Assembly (NCBI RefSeq): GCF_033597815.2 | Contig: NZ_CP166245.1 | Location: forward strand, 2,356,001 to 2,420,000 | DNA from: Staphylococcus sp. KG4-3 | GTDB lineage: Bacteria > Bacillota > Bacilli > Staphylococcales > Staphylococcaceae | DNA: 64,000 nucleotides | Direction: 5' to 3' | Part shown: in pieces, positions 17,735-28,449 of the stretch | Numbering within the stretch: the first letter of the stretch is position 1 | Layout: each line of letters opens with the position of its first letter | Position numbers and translations under genes: made by a program | The notes under the pieces: generated by a model | The model's database searches: none | What the model saw: only the letters and a program-made list of their open reading frames with translations | What the model was told of the DNA's origin: nothing

Positions 17735-18811
17735 ATGAATCAATCAGTAGAACTATTAAAATCTTTAACTGATGTCGACGGCATCGCAGGTCATGAAATG
17801 AAAGTGAAAGCTTTAATGCATGATTATTTAAAACCTGTAAGTGATGAAATTATAGAAGACAACCTTGGTGGTATTTTTGGTAAAAAATCCGCAACAAATG
17901 GTAACAAAACATTGATGGTTGCTGGGCATTTAGATGAGATTGGTTTCATCGTTACTAAAATTGATAATGATGGATTTTTAAAATTTACTCCAATTGGAGG
18001 TTGGTGGAATCAAGTTATGTTGTCACAAAAAGTTACGGTTACAACAGACAAAGGTAAGAAAATAAGAGGAATTATCGGTTCTAAACCACCGCACGTACTA
18101 TCACCTGAAGAGCGTAAAAAAACGATTGATATGAAAGAAATGTTTATAGATATTGGTGTTAAAAGTAAAAAAGAAGCTGAGCAATTCGGTATTGAAATTG
18201 GAAATATGATTACGCCATATAGTGAATTTGAAACATTAGCAAACAACAAATATTTAACTGCAAAAGCATTCGATAATCGCTATGGATGCGCACTTGCCGT
18301 TGATGTATTACAACATTTAAAAAATGATACCATTGATGTCAATTTAGTCGCTGGCGCAAATGTCCAAGAAGAAGTTGGGCTACGTGGTGCTAAAGTCGCT
18401 GCTAATAAAATCAAACCCGACTTAGCAATTGCCGTTGATGTTGCAATTGCATATGATACACCAGGAATGTCTGGACAAGTTAGTGATACAGCTATTGGTA
18501 ATGGACCTGTTGTCATCATTATGGATGCTTCTAATATCGGGCATGTCGGCTTTACTAAACATATTAAAGAAGTAGCTAAGAAACACAACATTTCTATTCA
18601 ATTAGATACTACAGCTGGTGGCGGCACTGATGCTGGTAGCATACATGTCGCGAATGAAGGCATACCAACTGTATCTATTGGTGTCGCATTACGTTATATG
18701 CATTCAAACGTGTCAGTACTACACACAGATGATTACAAAAATTCAGTTGCACTTGTGACTGAAATTGTTAAATCTTTAAGTGATGACGTTGTAGAAGAAA
18801 TTATTTGGTAA
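17735..18811 (+). CDS. M42 family glutamyl aminopeptidase/endoglucanase-like metallopeptidase
   Basis: A 358-residue cytosolic M42 peptidase. Metal ligands visible: His65 (AGHLDE), Asp180 (AKAFDNRYG), Glu213 of the EEVGLRG motif with Glu212 as the likely catalytic base, Asp235 (AVDVAIAYD), and a C-terminal His in VSVLHTDD. The family trims N-terminal residues from peptides, sometimes as dodecameric shells. Ribosome site GGGAGGG; monocistronic. Full length for the family, so probably active. Confidence 0.9.
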   Translation: MNQSVELLKSLTDVDGIAGHEMKVKALMHDYLKPVSDEIIEDNLGGIFGKKSATNGNKTLMVAGHLDEIGFIVTKIDNDGFLKFTPIGGWWNQVMLSQKVTVTTDKGKKIRGIIGSKPPHVLSPEERKKTIDMKEMFIDIGVKSKKEAEQFGIEIGNMITPYSEFETLANNKYLTAKAFDNRYGCALAVDVLQHLKNDTIDVNLVAGANVQEEVGLRGAKVAANKIKPDLAIAVDVAIAYDTPGMSGQVSDTAIGNGPVVIIMDASNIGHVGFTKHIKEVAKKHNISIQLDTTAGGGTDAGSIHVANEGIPTVSIGVALRYMHSNVSVLHTDDYKNSVALVTEIVKSLSDDVVEEIIW

Positions 18812-18938
18812 TCTTTCTAACATAACTTGAATAATTTTATTAAACTAATTTTTATATGGTAATGATTACACACTATTTAAAAAGACATAATACAATTAGC
18901 ATATCAGCGAGACTTTAATCTATTACTAATATGTGCTT

Positions 18939-18983
18939 AAACAGCGAGGCTGAGACAAAGTAATTGTCTCAGCCTCGCTGTTT
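18939..18983. terminator. Bidirectional terminator between convergent genes
   Basis: Perfect 20-bp stem (AAACAGCGAGGCTGAGACAA and its complement) with a 5-base loop and flanking A/T runs, between the M42 gene and the SDR gene. Confidence 0.92.
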
Positions 18984-19021
18984 TATATAATTATTTTATT
19001 CATTATTATAGATTGCTTCTT

Positions 19022-19840
19022 TTATTTAGTCGTATTTTTCCAGCTATCGTCACTTAACATTTCACCAGGCCATGTATAAGCCATTACACCACCATCAATA
19101 GTAATCGTCTCGCCAGTAATAAATGAACTGTCGTCTGAAGCTAGGAACGCAACAAGTTTCCCAATTTCTTCAGGTGTTCCTAATCTACCTAAAGGTGTAA
19201 CCCATTTTTGATTTTCTCTAAATGCTTTACCAGACTCTTCATCAGCAGTCCCAGTCAATTTATCGACAAGTGGCGTTTCAATAGTACCTGGTGCAATCGC
19301 ATTGGCTCTAATATTTTCTCGTCCATATTCAATTGCAGTGGAACGTGTGAAATTGATCACGCCACCTTTTGCAGCATTGTACCCTGAACGATTTAAATCT
19401 GCTGCTAAACCTGAGAATGACGCCGTATTAATAATTGAACCACCTTCATCCATCATTAAAGGTAAGAAAAACTTAGTCATTAAAAACGTTCCTCTAAGAT
19501 CGACGCCCGTTATCTTATCGAAGACTTCTACAGGATATTCATGTATCCTACCAGCAGCATTATCAACACCCGCGTTATTAAAAAGTACATCGATTGTTGA
19601 GAATTTTTCTTTAATAGCTTCTGCAAAACGTTCTACTGCATGTTCATCTGAAATATCAACAGTATAACCTGAAGCTTTATTTCCTGCATTATTAATTTCT
19701 TTAACCGTATCATGTACTTTTTCCGAGATATCTACTGCTATGACATGAGCTTCCTCTTTAGCTAAAACATGTGCGGTAGCGGCACCAATACCTGTACTGA
19801 CACCTGTTAATATAGCTACTTTATCTTCTAATCTTCCCAT
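19022..19840 (-). CDS. SDR family oxidoreductase
   Basis: A 272-residue short-chain dehydrogenase. Cofactor motif TGVSTGIG near residues 12-19, Asp38 region (VIAVDIS) favouring NAD, NNAG near residue 90, and the catalytic Ser/Tyr/Lys in NTASFSG and YNAAKGG (near residue 153). It is typical of FabG-like 3-oxoacyl reductases and glucose or alcohol dehydrogenases; no substrate can be named. It is divergent from the AbgT transporter, 222 bases away, and a cre site lies in between. Confidence 0.84.
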   Translation of the reverse strand: MGRLEDKVAILTGVSTGIGAATAHVLAKEEAHVIAVDISEKVHDTVKEINNAGNKASGYTVDISDEHAVERFAEAIKEKFSTIDVLFNNAGVDNAAGRIHEYPVEVFDKITGVDLRGTFLMTKFFLPLMMDEGGSIINTASFSGLAADLNRSGYNAAKGGVINFTRSTAIEYGRENIRANAIAPGTIETPLVDKLTGTADEESGKAFRENQKWVTPLGRLGTPEEIGKLVAFLASDDSSFITGETITIDGGVMAYTWPGEMLSDDSWKNTTK

Positions 19841-19948
19841 GATTACTCACGACTCCTTTTCTAAAATTAGCTTTTCTTCTTAACACAGCTCAATTATATA
19901 CTTCCTTTTTTAATTACCTGCAAAACTTCATTTATTTAGTCTTTTATA

Positions 19949-19962
19949 TAAAAGCGTTTACA
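19949..19962. promoter_or_regulatory. cre (CcpA) site upstream of abgT
   Basis: TAAAAGCGTTTACA matches 13 of 14 positions of TGWAANCGNTNWCA. It lies 101 bases before the AbgT start, in the divergent region shared with the SDR gene. A -10-like TATACT is nearby at about 20028-20033. Confidence 0.55.
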
Positions 19963-20062
19963 ACAATTGAAATTATTTAACTGTCTAAGTTGTCAAAATT
20001 TTCATTTAATTATTAATTTTAATTTGTTATACTTTCGACAACTTAATTGGGAGGTAAAGATC

Positions 20063-21601
20063 ATGTCATTAAATTCAAAAGAAAAACCAACGCTTATCAA
20101 TAGATTTTTAAACATAGTAGAAAAAGTTGGGAACAGATTACCTGATCCCAGTATTTTATTTTTCTTAATGTGCTTAGGGCTAGCCGTATTAACTTGGATA
20201 ATTTCATTTTTCTCTATCACTGTTAAACACCCTGGCACAGGTGACACTATTGCAATTAAAAGTATTTTAAGTAGTGATGGCTTATCAATGATATTGAATG
20301 ATACTGTTAAGAATTTTTCTGAATTCCCTGCACTAGGTCTGGTATTATCAGTCATGCTTGGTATTGGCGTATCGGAAAAAACAGGTTATTTTGATAAATT
20401 GATGATACAAGTAGTACATAAAGCGCCAAAGAAAATTATAGTTCCTGTAATTATATTAGTTGGTATCTTAGGTAATGCTGCTGGTGATGCCGCTACTATT
20501 GTGTTGCCGCCACTTACTGCCATGGTGTTTATTAAATTAGGGTATCACCCTATTGCTGGGTTAGCTATGGCTTATGCGTCAGCACTTGGTGGTTTCTCAG
20601 CTAATGTCATGATTGGTATGTCTGATGCTTTACTTTATGCTTTTACAGAGCCTGCAGCAAAAATTGTTTCTGATAATGTACACGTAAATGTCGCAATGAA
20701 TTGGTACTTTATAGCCGCTAGTATTATCGTTTTATTACCAGCTGTATATTGGGTAACCATGCGATTTGTTATACCTAGACTCGGAACTTATGATACATCC
20801 AACTCAGATATTAAAGTTGATGAAGAAAATACAGGATTAACACCTGAAGAAAATAAAGCAGTTTTTTGGGCAAACATAAGCTTCTTTGCAATGATTGCTT
20901 TACTCATTGTTTTAGCAATACCACAAAATAGTTTTCTAAGGAATGCTAAAACAGGTAGCTTACTTAACGATGCGCCAATTATTAATGGTGTAGGATTGAT
21001 TATTTTAGTCTTATTTTTAGTACCTGGTTTAGTATATGGAATTAAAATGAAAGTATTTCATAATTCTAAAGACTTAGGTAAAATGTTGGCTGACTCTATG
21101 GGATCTATGAGTTCTTTTATTGTTATAGTATTCTTTGCAGCACAACTACTAGCATTCTTAGAGTGGAGTAATCTTGGTGTTATTGTCGCTGTTAAAGGAG
21201 CTTCATTACTCCAAGGACAAAATGGAATTGTATTAATCTTAGGCATTATTATATTAAGCGCACTCATTAACTTACTGATAGGTAGTGCATCCGCTAAATG
21301 GGGAATTTTGGCACCTATATTTATACCAATGTTAATGCTTGTTGGATTTCATCCCGCGTTTACACAAATGCTATATAGAATTGGTGATTCCATCAGTAAT
21401 CCAATTACTCCGATGATGCCATATTTACCACTGCTATTATCTTATGCTCAAAAATATGACAACAATATGAAATTAGGTTCGTTACTTTCAAGCTTAATGC
21501 CTTATACCATCATTTTAAGTATTGTTTGGCCATTGTTTATGATTATTTGGTATTTATTAGGTTGGCCATTAGGCCCTGGTGGTCCATTAGATATGAAATA
21601 A
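20063..21601 (+). CDS. AbgT family transporter
   Basis: A 512-residue inner-membrane protein of the AbgT family (p-aminobenzoyl-glutamate uptake in E. coli; sulphonamide efflux in some others). Conserved stretches GNAAGDAATIVLPPL (near residue 140) and GSASAKWGILAPIFIPMLM (near residue 410) are seen. A longer frame begins 32 codons upstream, but the GGGAGG site at 20049-20054 points to the ATG at 20063 (protein MSLNSKEK). Cre upstream implies catabolite control. Transported compound not determined. Confidence 0.86.
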   Translation: MSLNSKEKPTLINRFLNIVEKVGNRLPDPSILFFLMCLGLAVLTWIISFFSITVKHPGTGDTIAIKSILSSDGLSMILNDTVKNFSEFPALGLVLSVMLGIGVSEKTGYFDKLMIQVVHKAPKKIIVPVIILVGILGNAAGDAATIVLPPLTAMVFIKLGYHPIAGLAMAYASALGGFSANVMIGMSDALLYAFTEPAAKIVSDNVHVNVAMNWYFIAASIIVLLPAVYWVTMRFVIPRLGTYDTSNSDIKVDEENTGLTPEENKAVFWANISFFAMIALLIVLAIPQNSFLRNAKTGSLLNDAPIINGVGLIILVLFLVPGLVYGIKMKVFHNSKDLGKMLADSMGSMSSFIVIVFFAAQLLAFLEWSNLGVIVAVKGASLLQGQNGIVLILGIIILSALINLLIGSASAKWGILAPIFIPMLMLVGFHPAFTQMLYRIGDSISNPITPMMPYLPLLLSYAQKYDNNMKLGSLLSSLMPYTIILSIVWPLFMIIWYLLGWPLGPGGPLDMK

Positions 21602-21622
21602 TACGTTGAAAATTACACACCT

Positions 21623-21675
21623 AATAGACAAATTCAACAATCGGCAAATATAGCTGATTTTCGAATTTGTCTATT
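21623..21675 (+). terminator. Terminator of the AbgT gene
   Basis: AATAGACAAATTC pairs with GAATTTGTCTATT; the inner part can pair further; TTTATTTTA follows. It ends the transporter transcript 22 bases after its stop. Confidence 0.8.
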
Positions 21676-21841
21676 TTATTTTACACGTTATAATTTATAC
21701 TATTTATTTTAAATTAATTTCTATTGAGCAGTATGAAAATAATTAGTAACAAATTATTATATTTAATGTAATATAAACTTAAGAAATGGGTAAATAAAAT
21801 AGAGCAATATAAATTACCTCATTAATATTTTAGGAGGCATT

Positions 21842-23368
21842 ATGGAACGCATAGGATTAATTGATATCGGATCAAATACCATTAGATTGGTTATTTTCGA
21901 ATTTGATAAAAAAACAGGGTTAAATGAATTATTAAATATTAAAACACCCGCAAGATTAAGCCAATATTTAACTGAAGATTTAGCAATGAACGACGATGGT
22001 ATTAAAGTATTAACTGAAACGTTAAGTAGCTTTAAAAAAGTAGCAGATAAATTCGAAGTTGATGCATTACACCCTGTAGCTACTGCAGCAATCAGACAAT
22101 CAACAAATAGAGATAAAATTCTCGAAAAAATAAAAAAAGAACTAAATATCAAAATTAAAATTATAAACGATCAAGAAGAAGCATTTTATGGTTTTTATGC
22201 AATTACGCATACTACTGACATTAATGATGGTGTTTCTGTTGATATTGGTGGTGGCTCAACAGAAGTCACACTTTTTAAAGATAAGACACTAATAGAATCG
22301 CACAGTTTCCCTTTCGGCGTCGTTACTTTACAGCGCAAATTTTTTGATGGTAAAGATCATAACGACAAATCTGCAATTAAAGATATGGAAAAATTCTTAT
22401 CTAAACAATTTGACCAATTATCATGGATAAAAAATCAAGAAGTTGCACTCGTAGGTATTGGTGGTTCTGCTCGTAACGTAGCACGTATACACCAGTCTGA
22501 ACACTCGTACCCTATCGGTGGCGTGCACAACTATACAATGTCAGAAGATAATATTGAAGAAGTATATACAATTATTAAAAAGAGTTCACGTGAGGATTTA
22601 AAGGATATTGATGGACTAAGTAGAGACCGTGTAGATATTATACTGCCAGCCGTAGCAGTCTTTAACACCTTATTTAATAAAATAGATGCCACTCAATTTA
22701 CATTCTCTCGAAAAGGTCTTCGTGAAGGATACGCCATGAATGTCATTGGCGAACGACACCCAGAAGAATTTAAGAAAGAAAATATTAGAACTGATGCTTT
22801 GTATCATTTAGCAAATGAATATGGTATCGAAGAAACAAGCGCTAACCAACGCGTAAAATTAGCACAATCACTTTTAGAGCAATTAATTAAATTAGATAAA
22901 ATTGAAGTTTCAGAAACAGAAAAATCTTTATTTGCTGAGGGCGCATACTTATATTATCTAGGTAGATTTATTGATGCGGATTCTAGTTCACCACATACCT
23001 ATTATATAATTGCCAATTCAATGATAGATGGCTTCAAACATGAAGATCGTGTCAAATTAGCGTTACTCGCAAGTTTTAAAAATAAATCACTTTTAAAATT
23101 CTTTAGTCACGAAACGAAATGGCTTCGTGGTAAAGAACTAGATAATATTCAATATCTAGGAGGCATTATAAAATTCGTTAATGCACTCAATATTTCACAC
23201 ACAAATGCTGTTGAGCACTTAAATCTCAAATATGAGAACGATGGCTATATCCTTTACGTTTACTATAATGGCGCACCTATAGCAGAAGAATATCAAGCTC
23301 ATAGACAAAAGAAACATATCGATAAAATCTTAAAGGAAAACATTTCTATAATCTTTACAAAATCTTAA
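21842..23368 (+). CDS. ppx: Exopolyphosphatase, Ppx/GppA family
   Basis: A 508-residue ASKHA-fold phosphatase. The N-terminal DIGSNTIRLVIFE (residues 7-19) and the SVDIGGGSTEVTLF stretch (about residues 132-145) form the phosphate and nucleotide site; a helical C-terminal HD-like part follows, as in long Ppx proteins. It removes phosphate from polyphosphate chains or hydrolyses pppGpp. It is immediately upstream of ppk (68 bases), making a polyP turnover pair. GGAGG site is 6 bases ahead of the ATG. Confidence 0.9.
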   Translation: MERIGLIDIGSNTIRLVIFEFDKKTGLNELLNIKTPARLSQYLTEDLAMNDDGIKVLTETLSSFKKVADKFEVDALHPVATAAIRQSTNRDKILEKIKKELNIKIKIINDQEEAFYGFYAITHTTDINDGVSVDIGGGSTEVTLFKDKTLIESHSFPFGVVTLQRKFFDGKDHNDKSAIKDMEKFLSKQFDQLSWIKNQEVALVGIGGSARNVARIHQSEHSYPIGGVHNYTMSEDNIEEVYTIIKKSSREDLKDIDGLSRDRVDIILPAVAVFNTLFNKIDATQFTFSRKGLREGYAMNVIGERHPEEFKKENIRTDALYHLANEYGIEETSANQRVKLAQSLLEQLIKLDKIEVSETEKSLFAEGAYLYYLGRFIDADSSSPHTYYIIANSMIDGFKHEDRVKLALLASFKNKSLLKFFSHETKWLRGKELDNIQYLGGIIKFVNALNISHTNAVEHLNLKYENDGYILYVYYNGAPIAEEYQAHRQKKHIDKILKENISIIFTKS

Positions 23369-23436
23369 AATTCTTATGATAAATTAAGTGTAGCAAAATA
23401 TGTATCTAAGACTACTAATGAGGTGTAATAACAGTT

Positions 23437-25596
23437 ATGCATAGAAATTTGGGAGAGAAGTATTTAAATTCACCACAGTATTATAATAATAGAGAGCTAA
23501 GTTGGTTAGATTTTAACTATCGTGTGTTACAAGAAGCACAAGATAAAAACAATCCATTATTAGAGCAGCTTAACTTTGTTTCTATATTCAGCTCAAATTT
23601 AGATGAATTTTTTATGGTACGGGTAGCCGGTCTACAAGATCAAGTCAAGATGGGCTATGATAAACCAGAAAACAAAGCACAATTAACACCAAAGGAACAA
23701 CTTGATCAGATTAAAATAAAAAACAAAATGAACGTTGATTTACAGTATGAAGTTTATAACGAATTAATCAATGATTTACGTCAGTATCAAGTAGAAATCG
23801 TAAAACCTCATCAGTTACCTGAAACACTCTTAGCACAACTTGAAACAGAATTTAAAGTTGGTATATTACCTACTTTGACTCCGTTAGGTATCGATGCTTA
23901 CCATCCATTTCCTAAATTAAATAATAAGAGTTTAAACATTTTTGTGAATATTGATACACCTGATGAAATTAATTCAGCTATTGTGCAAATCCCATCATTA
24001 ATACCACGCTTTTATGCATTGAATGAAGGCGACAAACAATACATTATTATGGTTGAAGACATTATCACTTATTTTATAAATGATTTATTTACAGGGTTTA
24101 ATGTCATAAATACATTTACCTTTAGAATTACAAGAAACGCAGATTTAACCATCCATGAAGATGGTGCAGAAGATTTATTAATTGAAATCGAGCGTTTCTT
24201 AAAAGAACGTAAACGCGGTACAGCTGTACGTTTAGAAGTAGATGGCAGAGATGCAACACATGAAGATATTGTATGGATTATGAATCAATTAGAAGTTCAT
24301 GACAATGATGTTTATTTCTTGGATGGACCACTCGATTTAACTATGCTTTCAGGTTTAGTCGGACATTTATCTAATAAATTAAAACACTTAAAATATAATA
24401 AATACGTACCACAAATCCCACAAACTTTAGGTGATAATAATATTTTTGATCTATCCTTAAAAAGAGATATATTTTTCCACCATCCCTATGAATCTTTCGA
24501 GCCTATTGTAGACTTTATACGTGAAGCATCTGAAGATCCTGATACGATTGCCATTAAACAGACACTTTATCGTGTCAGCAAAGACTCACCTATTATTAAT
24601 AGCTTGAAAAATGCTGCAGAAAACGGGAAACAAGTTACCGTACTTGTAGAATTAAAAGCGCGTTTCGACGAAGAAAACAATGTTCATTGGGCTAGAATGC
24701 TAGAAGACGCTGGTTGCCATGTTATTTACGGTATGACACATTTAAAAACACACAGTAAAATTTCGCTAGTAGTTAAACGTATTAATAATAAACTTACTTC
24801 TTTTGTACATCTAGGAACTGGAAATTATAATGATAAGACTGCTAAGCTATATACTGATATGGGGATTATAACGACGAACAATGAAATTGCCGAAGATGCA
24901 ATTAACTTTTTTAATTATCTAAGTGGCTATTCAATTAAACCAGTTTACAACAAATTAATTGTTGCACCATTCGATATTCGTGATGTCTTTTTAGCTCGTA
25001 TTGATAACGAAATTAAGACCCATTTAGAACACGGTAATGGGAAGATTATTATGAAGATGAATTCTTTAACTGATAAGGATATTATACTCAAATTATTTGA
25101 AGCTTCCTGTGCTGGTGTCAAAGTACAACTTATTATTCGTGGTATCTGTTGCTTAAAACCAGGAGTACCTGGAATTAGTGAAAACATTGAAGTAGTGAGC
25201 ATAGTCGGACGCTTTTTAGAACATTCTCGTATTTATTATTTCCATAACAATGGAGAAGATAAGATTTATCTCTCTTCTGCAGATGCGATGACGAGAAATA
25301 TGATTAAACGTGTAGAGATTCTATTTCCTGTTGAAGATAAGGCAATTGCAAGACGTCTGTTAGATTATATGAATCTTCAACTTTCTGATAATCAAAAAGG
25401 ACGTTACCAAGATCAAAATGGTAATTACCACTATATTGAAAATAATTTGTCACCATTAAATTCGCAAGCTTATCTTATGAATGAAGCTATAAAATTTGGT
25501 CAATCTTTACAAGAAAAATCTGCACAACCTCGAGTTATTTCATCCAATAATCGCAAAGGTTGGTTTACTAAAATTCGAAAATCCTTTAAAAAATAA
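23437..25596 (+). CDS. ppk: Polyphosphate kinase PPK1
   Basis: A 719-residue enzyme that makes polyphosphate from ATP. The N-terminal [17 protein letters not shown] and [12 protein letters not shown] segments and the C-terminal catalytic domains are present. The autophosphorylated histidine is His439 in [14 protein letters not shown], corresponding to E. coli His435, and a second conserved EHSRIYYF segment is further on. Paired with ppx. From memory S. aureus lacks PPK1, so this pair is characteristic of some other staphylococci; treat that as recollection. Confidence 0.94.
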   Translation: MHRNLGEKYLNSPQYYNNRELSWLDFNYRVLQEAQDKNNPLLEQLNFVSIFSSNLDEFFMVRVAGLQDQVKMGYDKPENKAQLTPKEQLDQIKIKNKMNVDLQYEVYNELINDLRQYQVEIVKPHQLPETLLAQLETEFKVGILPTLTPLGIDAYHPFPKLNNKSLNIFVNIDTPDEINSAIVQIPSLIPRFYALNEGDKQYIIMVEDIITYFINDLFTGFNVINTFTFRITRNADLTIHEDGAEDLLIEIERFLKERKRGTAVRLEVDGRDATHEDIVWIMNQLEVHDNDVYFLDGPLDLTMLSGLVGHLSNKLKHLKYNKYVPQIPQTLGDNNIFDLSLKRDIFFHHPYESFEPIVDFIREASEDPDTIAIKQTLYRVSKDSPIINSLKNAAENGKQVTVLVELKARFDEENNVHWARMLEDAGCHVIYGMTHLKTHSKISLVVKRINNKLTSFVHLGTGNYNDKTAKLYTDMGIITTNNEIAEDAINFFNYLSGYSIKPVYNKLIVAPFDIRDVFLARIDNEIKTHLEHGNGKIIMKMNSLTDKDIILKLFEASCAGVKVQLIIRGICCLKPGVPGISENIEVVSIVGRFLEHSRIYYFHNNGEDKIYLSSADAMTRNMIKRVEILFPVEDKAIARRLLDYMNLQLSDNQKGRYQDQNGNYHYIENNLSPLNSQAYLMNEAIKFGQSLQEKSAQPRVISSNNRKGWFTKIRKSFKK

Positions 25597-25919
25597 ATTG
25601 CTATCCTATAGTTTAGCTTTTAAGTCACGTTTCTAAAGCGTTTTACTTATTAGATTAGCAGATACTGTTCATGAGATAAATTCATAAAAGTGGAATAGAA
25701 ATCAAATTAAATCGTGATTTCTATTCCACTTCTTTTTCTATTTGTTAATTGTAACTATTCTCTTTCACATGACTCATAAATGTTTTCCTCAGATACTTGC
25801 TAATAAGTAACATGTTTTTTTATCCATCCTACCAATGTTATACGAGTATATACACCGATTATTAAAAACACTTTGCTATAATATATATGAGAATGAATTA
25901 GTACTGTAGGAGGATTACC
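25597..25919. other. Intergenic region between ppk and dsdA
   Basis: 323 bases with no supported gene. It holds the terminator hairpin at 25688-25731. The dsdA ribosome site GGAGGA is at its end. An A/T-rich stretch with TATAAT-like boxes near 25879 is a plausible promoter but lacks a clear -35. Confidence 0.6.
25688..25731 (+). terminator. Terminator after ppk (GAAATCA hairpin family)
   Basis: A 17-bp perfect stem AAGTGGAATAGAAATCA with its complement and a 10-base loop, then TCTTTTTCT. It carries the GAAATCA core shared with hairpins at 52669, 57936 and 59125. Confidence 0.88.
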
Positions 25920-27236
25920 ATGACCACTCTCAATCAACTTAAACAAACGTTTCCTTTAATTAATGATTTACAAAACTATACACCTTTATTCTGGGAAAAT
26001 CCAAATTTTCAAAAACCAGGATCATTCCCTTTTACTATAAATGATATTGAAGAGGCTGCCGCGAGATTGGATAGGTTTGCCAACTATATTCGTATAGTTT
26101 TTCCTGAAACCGAGAAAAATGACGGTTTAATAGAATCACCTTTAAAGCATATTCCTTTTATGCAAGACGCTTTAACGAAATCAGATTTTCAAACTAATAT
26201 AGGCAAATTATGGCTTAAATGTGATAGTCACCTTGCGATATCTGGTTCTATCAAAGCACGTGGAGGGATTTATGAAGTACTGAAATTAGCCGAAACCATT
26301 GCAATAGATCAAGGAGATTTAAACTATAGCGATGACTACAGTATTTTAGCTGAACCAAAGTATCAGGCACTATTCAGTCAATATAATGTGGCTGTTGGTT
26401 CAACAGGAAACCTCGGTTTAAGTATCGGTATTATAAGCGCAAAACTTGGATTCAGTGTAACGGTCCATATGTCGAGTGACGCGCGTCAATGGAAAAAAGA
26501 TTTGTTGCGTGACCGTGGCGTAGAAGTTATTGAACATCAATCCGATTATCAATTTGCTGTTGCAGAAGGTAGGAAAGCAGCAGAACATGACCCTACCTGC
26601 CATTTTGTAGATGATGAAGGATCAGCCGATTTATTCTTAGGCTATGCCGTAGCAGCTTTAAGATTAAAATCACAAATTAGAGAACAAAACATACAAGTTG
26701 ACGCTGAACATCCTCTCTTTGTTTATCTACCATGCGGTGTTGGTGGTGGCCCTGGTGGTGTAGCTTTTGGTTTAAATCAAATTTTGGGTGAGCATGTTTA
26801 TTGTATGTTTGTTGAACCGACACATGCTCCGTGTATGTTACTAGGAATGATGACACAACTACATGATCAAATTGCTGTCACAGATATTGGTTTAGATGGA
26901 CGCACAGATGCTGACGGTTTAGCAGTATCACGCCCCTCTCGCCTAGTTGGTCAAATAATGAATAACTTACTTTACGGCGCATGTACTGTATCTGATAAGC
27001 AAATGTATCGATATTTGTATACTTTGAGCCAAAAGGAAGACATATTCATTGAGCCTTCAGCAGCTTCTGGCTTTGCTGGTATAAAATCAGCAACTCAAAC
27101 AGCAATTATTAATGGCATTGCTGTAGAAAATGCGAACCATATCGTTTGGGCAACAGGTGGTAATATGGTGCCTAAAGATGAAATGCTCAAGTACGTAGAT
27201 TATGGCAAGAAATTAGTTGAAAATAAAAAATATTAA
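25920..27236 (+). CDS. dsdA: D-serine ammonia-lyase (D-serine dehydratase)
   Basis: A 438-residue fold-type II PLP enzyme that deaminates D-serine to pyruvate. The PLP-bearing lysine is Lys112 in SGSIKARGG. The glycine loop [12 protein letters not shown] (near residue 275) holds the cofactor phosphate, and SVGSTGNLG around residue 160 binds the substrate carboxylate ([13 protein letters not shown]). Size and sequence match DsdA closely. S. saprophyticus is known for D-serine deaminase as a urinary trait. There is no adjacent dsdC-like regulator or dsdX permease. Confidence 0.92.
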   Translation: MTTLNQLKQTFPLINDLQNYTPLFWENPNFQKPGSFPFTINDIEEAAARLDRFANYIRIVFPETEKNDGLIESPLKHIPFMQDALTKSDFQTNIGKLWLKCDSHLAISGSIKARGGIYEVLKLAETIAIDQGDLNYSDDYSILAEPKYQALFSQYNVAVGSTGNLGLSIGIISAKLGFSVTVHMSSDARQWKKDLLRDRGVEVIEHQSDYQFAVAEGRKAAEHDPTCHFVDDEGSADLFLGYAVAALRLKSQIREQNIQVDAEHPLFVYLPCGVGGGPGGVAFGLNQILGEHVYCMFVEPTHAPCMLLGMMTQLHDQIAVTDIGLDGRTDADGLAVSRPSRLVGQIMNNLLYGACTVSDKQMYRYLYTLSQKEDIFIEPSAASGFAGIKSATQTAIINGIAVENANHIVWATGGNMVPKDEMLKYVDYGKKLVENKKY

Positions 27237-27409
27237 TTTCACTCTTTGCTACAACAATATACAAAAATCACTCAATCAAAATAAATTACATCCCTAGTTA
27301 AATTTAATATTGTTAATATCAAAACATAGAACTTTATGGTGGGACGGCAATCAATTTTTGGTAAAATAATTTTGTTATCTCGCCTAGTTAATGATTACTA
27401 GACATACTA

Positions 27410-27440
27410 AGTCCGAGACATTTATTTTATGGCTCGGGCT
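27410..27440 (+). terminator. Terminator between dsdA and his operon
   Basis: AGTCCGAG pairs with CTCGGGCT (one G-T pair), loop of 15, followed by ATACTTTTATTTTT. It resembles the CCGAGAC-type hairpin at 7461. Confidence 0.65.
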
Positions 27441-27524
27441 ATACTTTTATTTTTATTAAAATGTATCATATGTATATTTTGAGCTAGCTAAAATGAACTC
27501 TGTCTATTATTTTCAGAATATTTA

Positions 27525-27553
27525 TTGAATTACAAAAATATCTATGTTAAAGT
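27525..27553 (+). promoter_or_regulatory. Promoter of the his operon
   Basis: -35 TTGAAT (27525-27530), exactly 17 bases, -10 TAAAGT (27548-27553), about 60 bases before hisZ. No antiterminator-type leader is evident downstream, so control, if any, would be by a DNA-binding protein. Confidence 0.5.
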
Positions 27554-27616
27554 GTTCTTTATCAATTCACTTTAGTTCGGTAGAGAAACAAAGTAAATGT
27601 AAAGGATGGTTATACT

Positions 27617-28432
27617 ATGAATGCTACAACACTTATTAAAAACAAAGAAATTGAACTCGCATTTTTAAAGCATTTTCAACAAGCCGGATTTAAACTTGTC
27701 GATTTCAGCTTTATAGAATCTCTATCATGGCAAACACTTACAAAAGACGACCTTCAACAAATGACAGAGCGTAGTTTCTGGCAACATGACCATCATATCT
27801 TTGCGCTACGCAATGATTTTACTGATCAATTATTGCGTTATTATAGTAATTATCCGCGACAATTAAGCAATGTAGCTTATTCAGGCCCTATTGTGCGTGA
27901 TAATGAAGTCTATACTCAATTAGGTATAGAACACTACAACCCTACCATCACAGATATGCAAGAAGACTTTATGGCTTTTTATGAGTTTATAAAAACTTCA
28001 CTTAACGATGAGATAGATTTTGTTATTTTAGGTCATTACCAACTTATTGACTTACTTTTAACTACTAAAGAACAAACTGATGAGGTATTAAAACTCGTCC
28101 AAGAACGCAATATTTCAGAGCTTACTTCGCAACTTGGTATCGCTCATCCAATCGTTCAATTATTAACTACTAAAACGACAGAACAATTGGATCTATTAAG
28201 TCAGCTCTTCCAACACGACCATCGTACTATACAGGCATTAAGACGTTGGGATCAGTGGTTCAAATCACTTGGTATTAGTGATATACATCTAGATATTACA
28301 CCTCAGCCACCTCGCTCATATTACAAAGGTGCATTTATGAGATGTCATCTTAAAGAAAATAAATCTCAACAACTAACTGGTGGTTTTTACAAAGGTGATC
28401 TAGAAGGATTTGGACTCGGATTTATTTTATAA
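27617..28432 (+). CDS. hisZ: ATP phosphoribosyltransferase regulatory subunit HisZ
   Basis: A 271-residue histidyl-tRNA-synthetase-like protein without the tRNA-binding part, first gene of the operon. HisZ binds the short form of HisG and is needed for its activity and histidine feedback. Class II synthetase remnants are visible as [24 protein letters not shown] and SGPIVRDN. At 271 residues it is shorter than typical HisZ (near 390), as is usual in staphylococci. AAAGGATGG site at 6-14 bases upstream. Confidence 0.88.
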   Translation: MNATTLIKNKEIELAFLKHFQQAGFKLVDFSFIESLSWQTLTKDDLQQMTERSFWQHDHHIFALRNDFTDQLLRYYSNYPRQLSNVAYSGPIVRDNEVYTQLGIEHYNPTITDMQEDFMAFYEFIKTSLNDEIDFVILGHYQLIDLLLTTKEQTDEVLKLVQERNISELTSQLGIAHPIVQLLTTKTTEQLDLLSQLFQHDHRTIQALRRWDQWFKSLGISDIHLDITPQPPRSYYKGAFMRCHLKENKSQQLTGGFYKGDLEGFGLGFIL

Positions 28433-28449
28433 AAAAAGGAGCGACACAC

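Larger units (their letters stand above)
27237..27616. other. Intergenic region between dsdA and the his operon
   Basis: 380 bases with no supported gene. It holds a degenerate hairpin-family copy at about 27338-27390 (TGGTGGGACGGCAATCAA), the terminator at 27410-27440 and the his promoter. No T-box or histidine leader peptide is visible before hisZ. Confidence 0.6.

Noticed and set aside
27237..27616. T-box or histidine attenuator before hisZ
   Set aside because: The roughly 55-base leader after the predicted start has no T-box sequence, histidine codon run or paired terminator/antiterminator.
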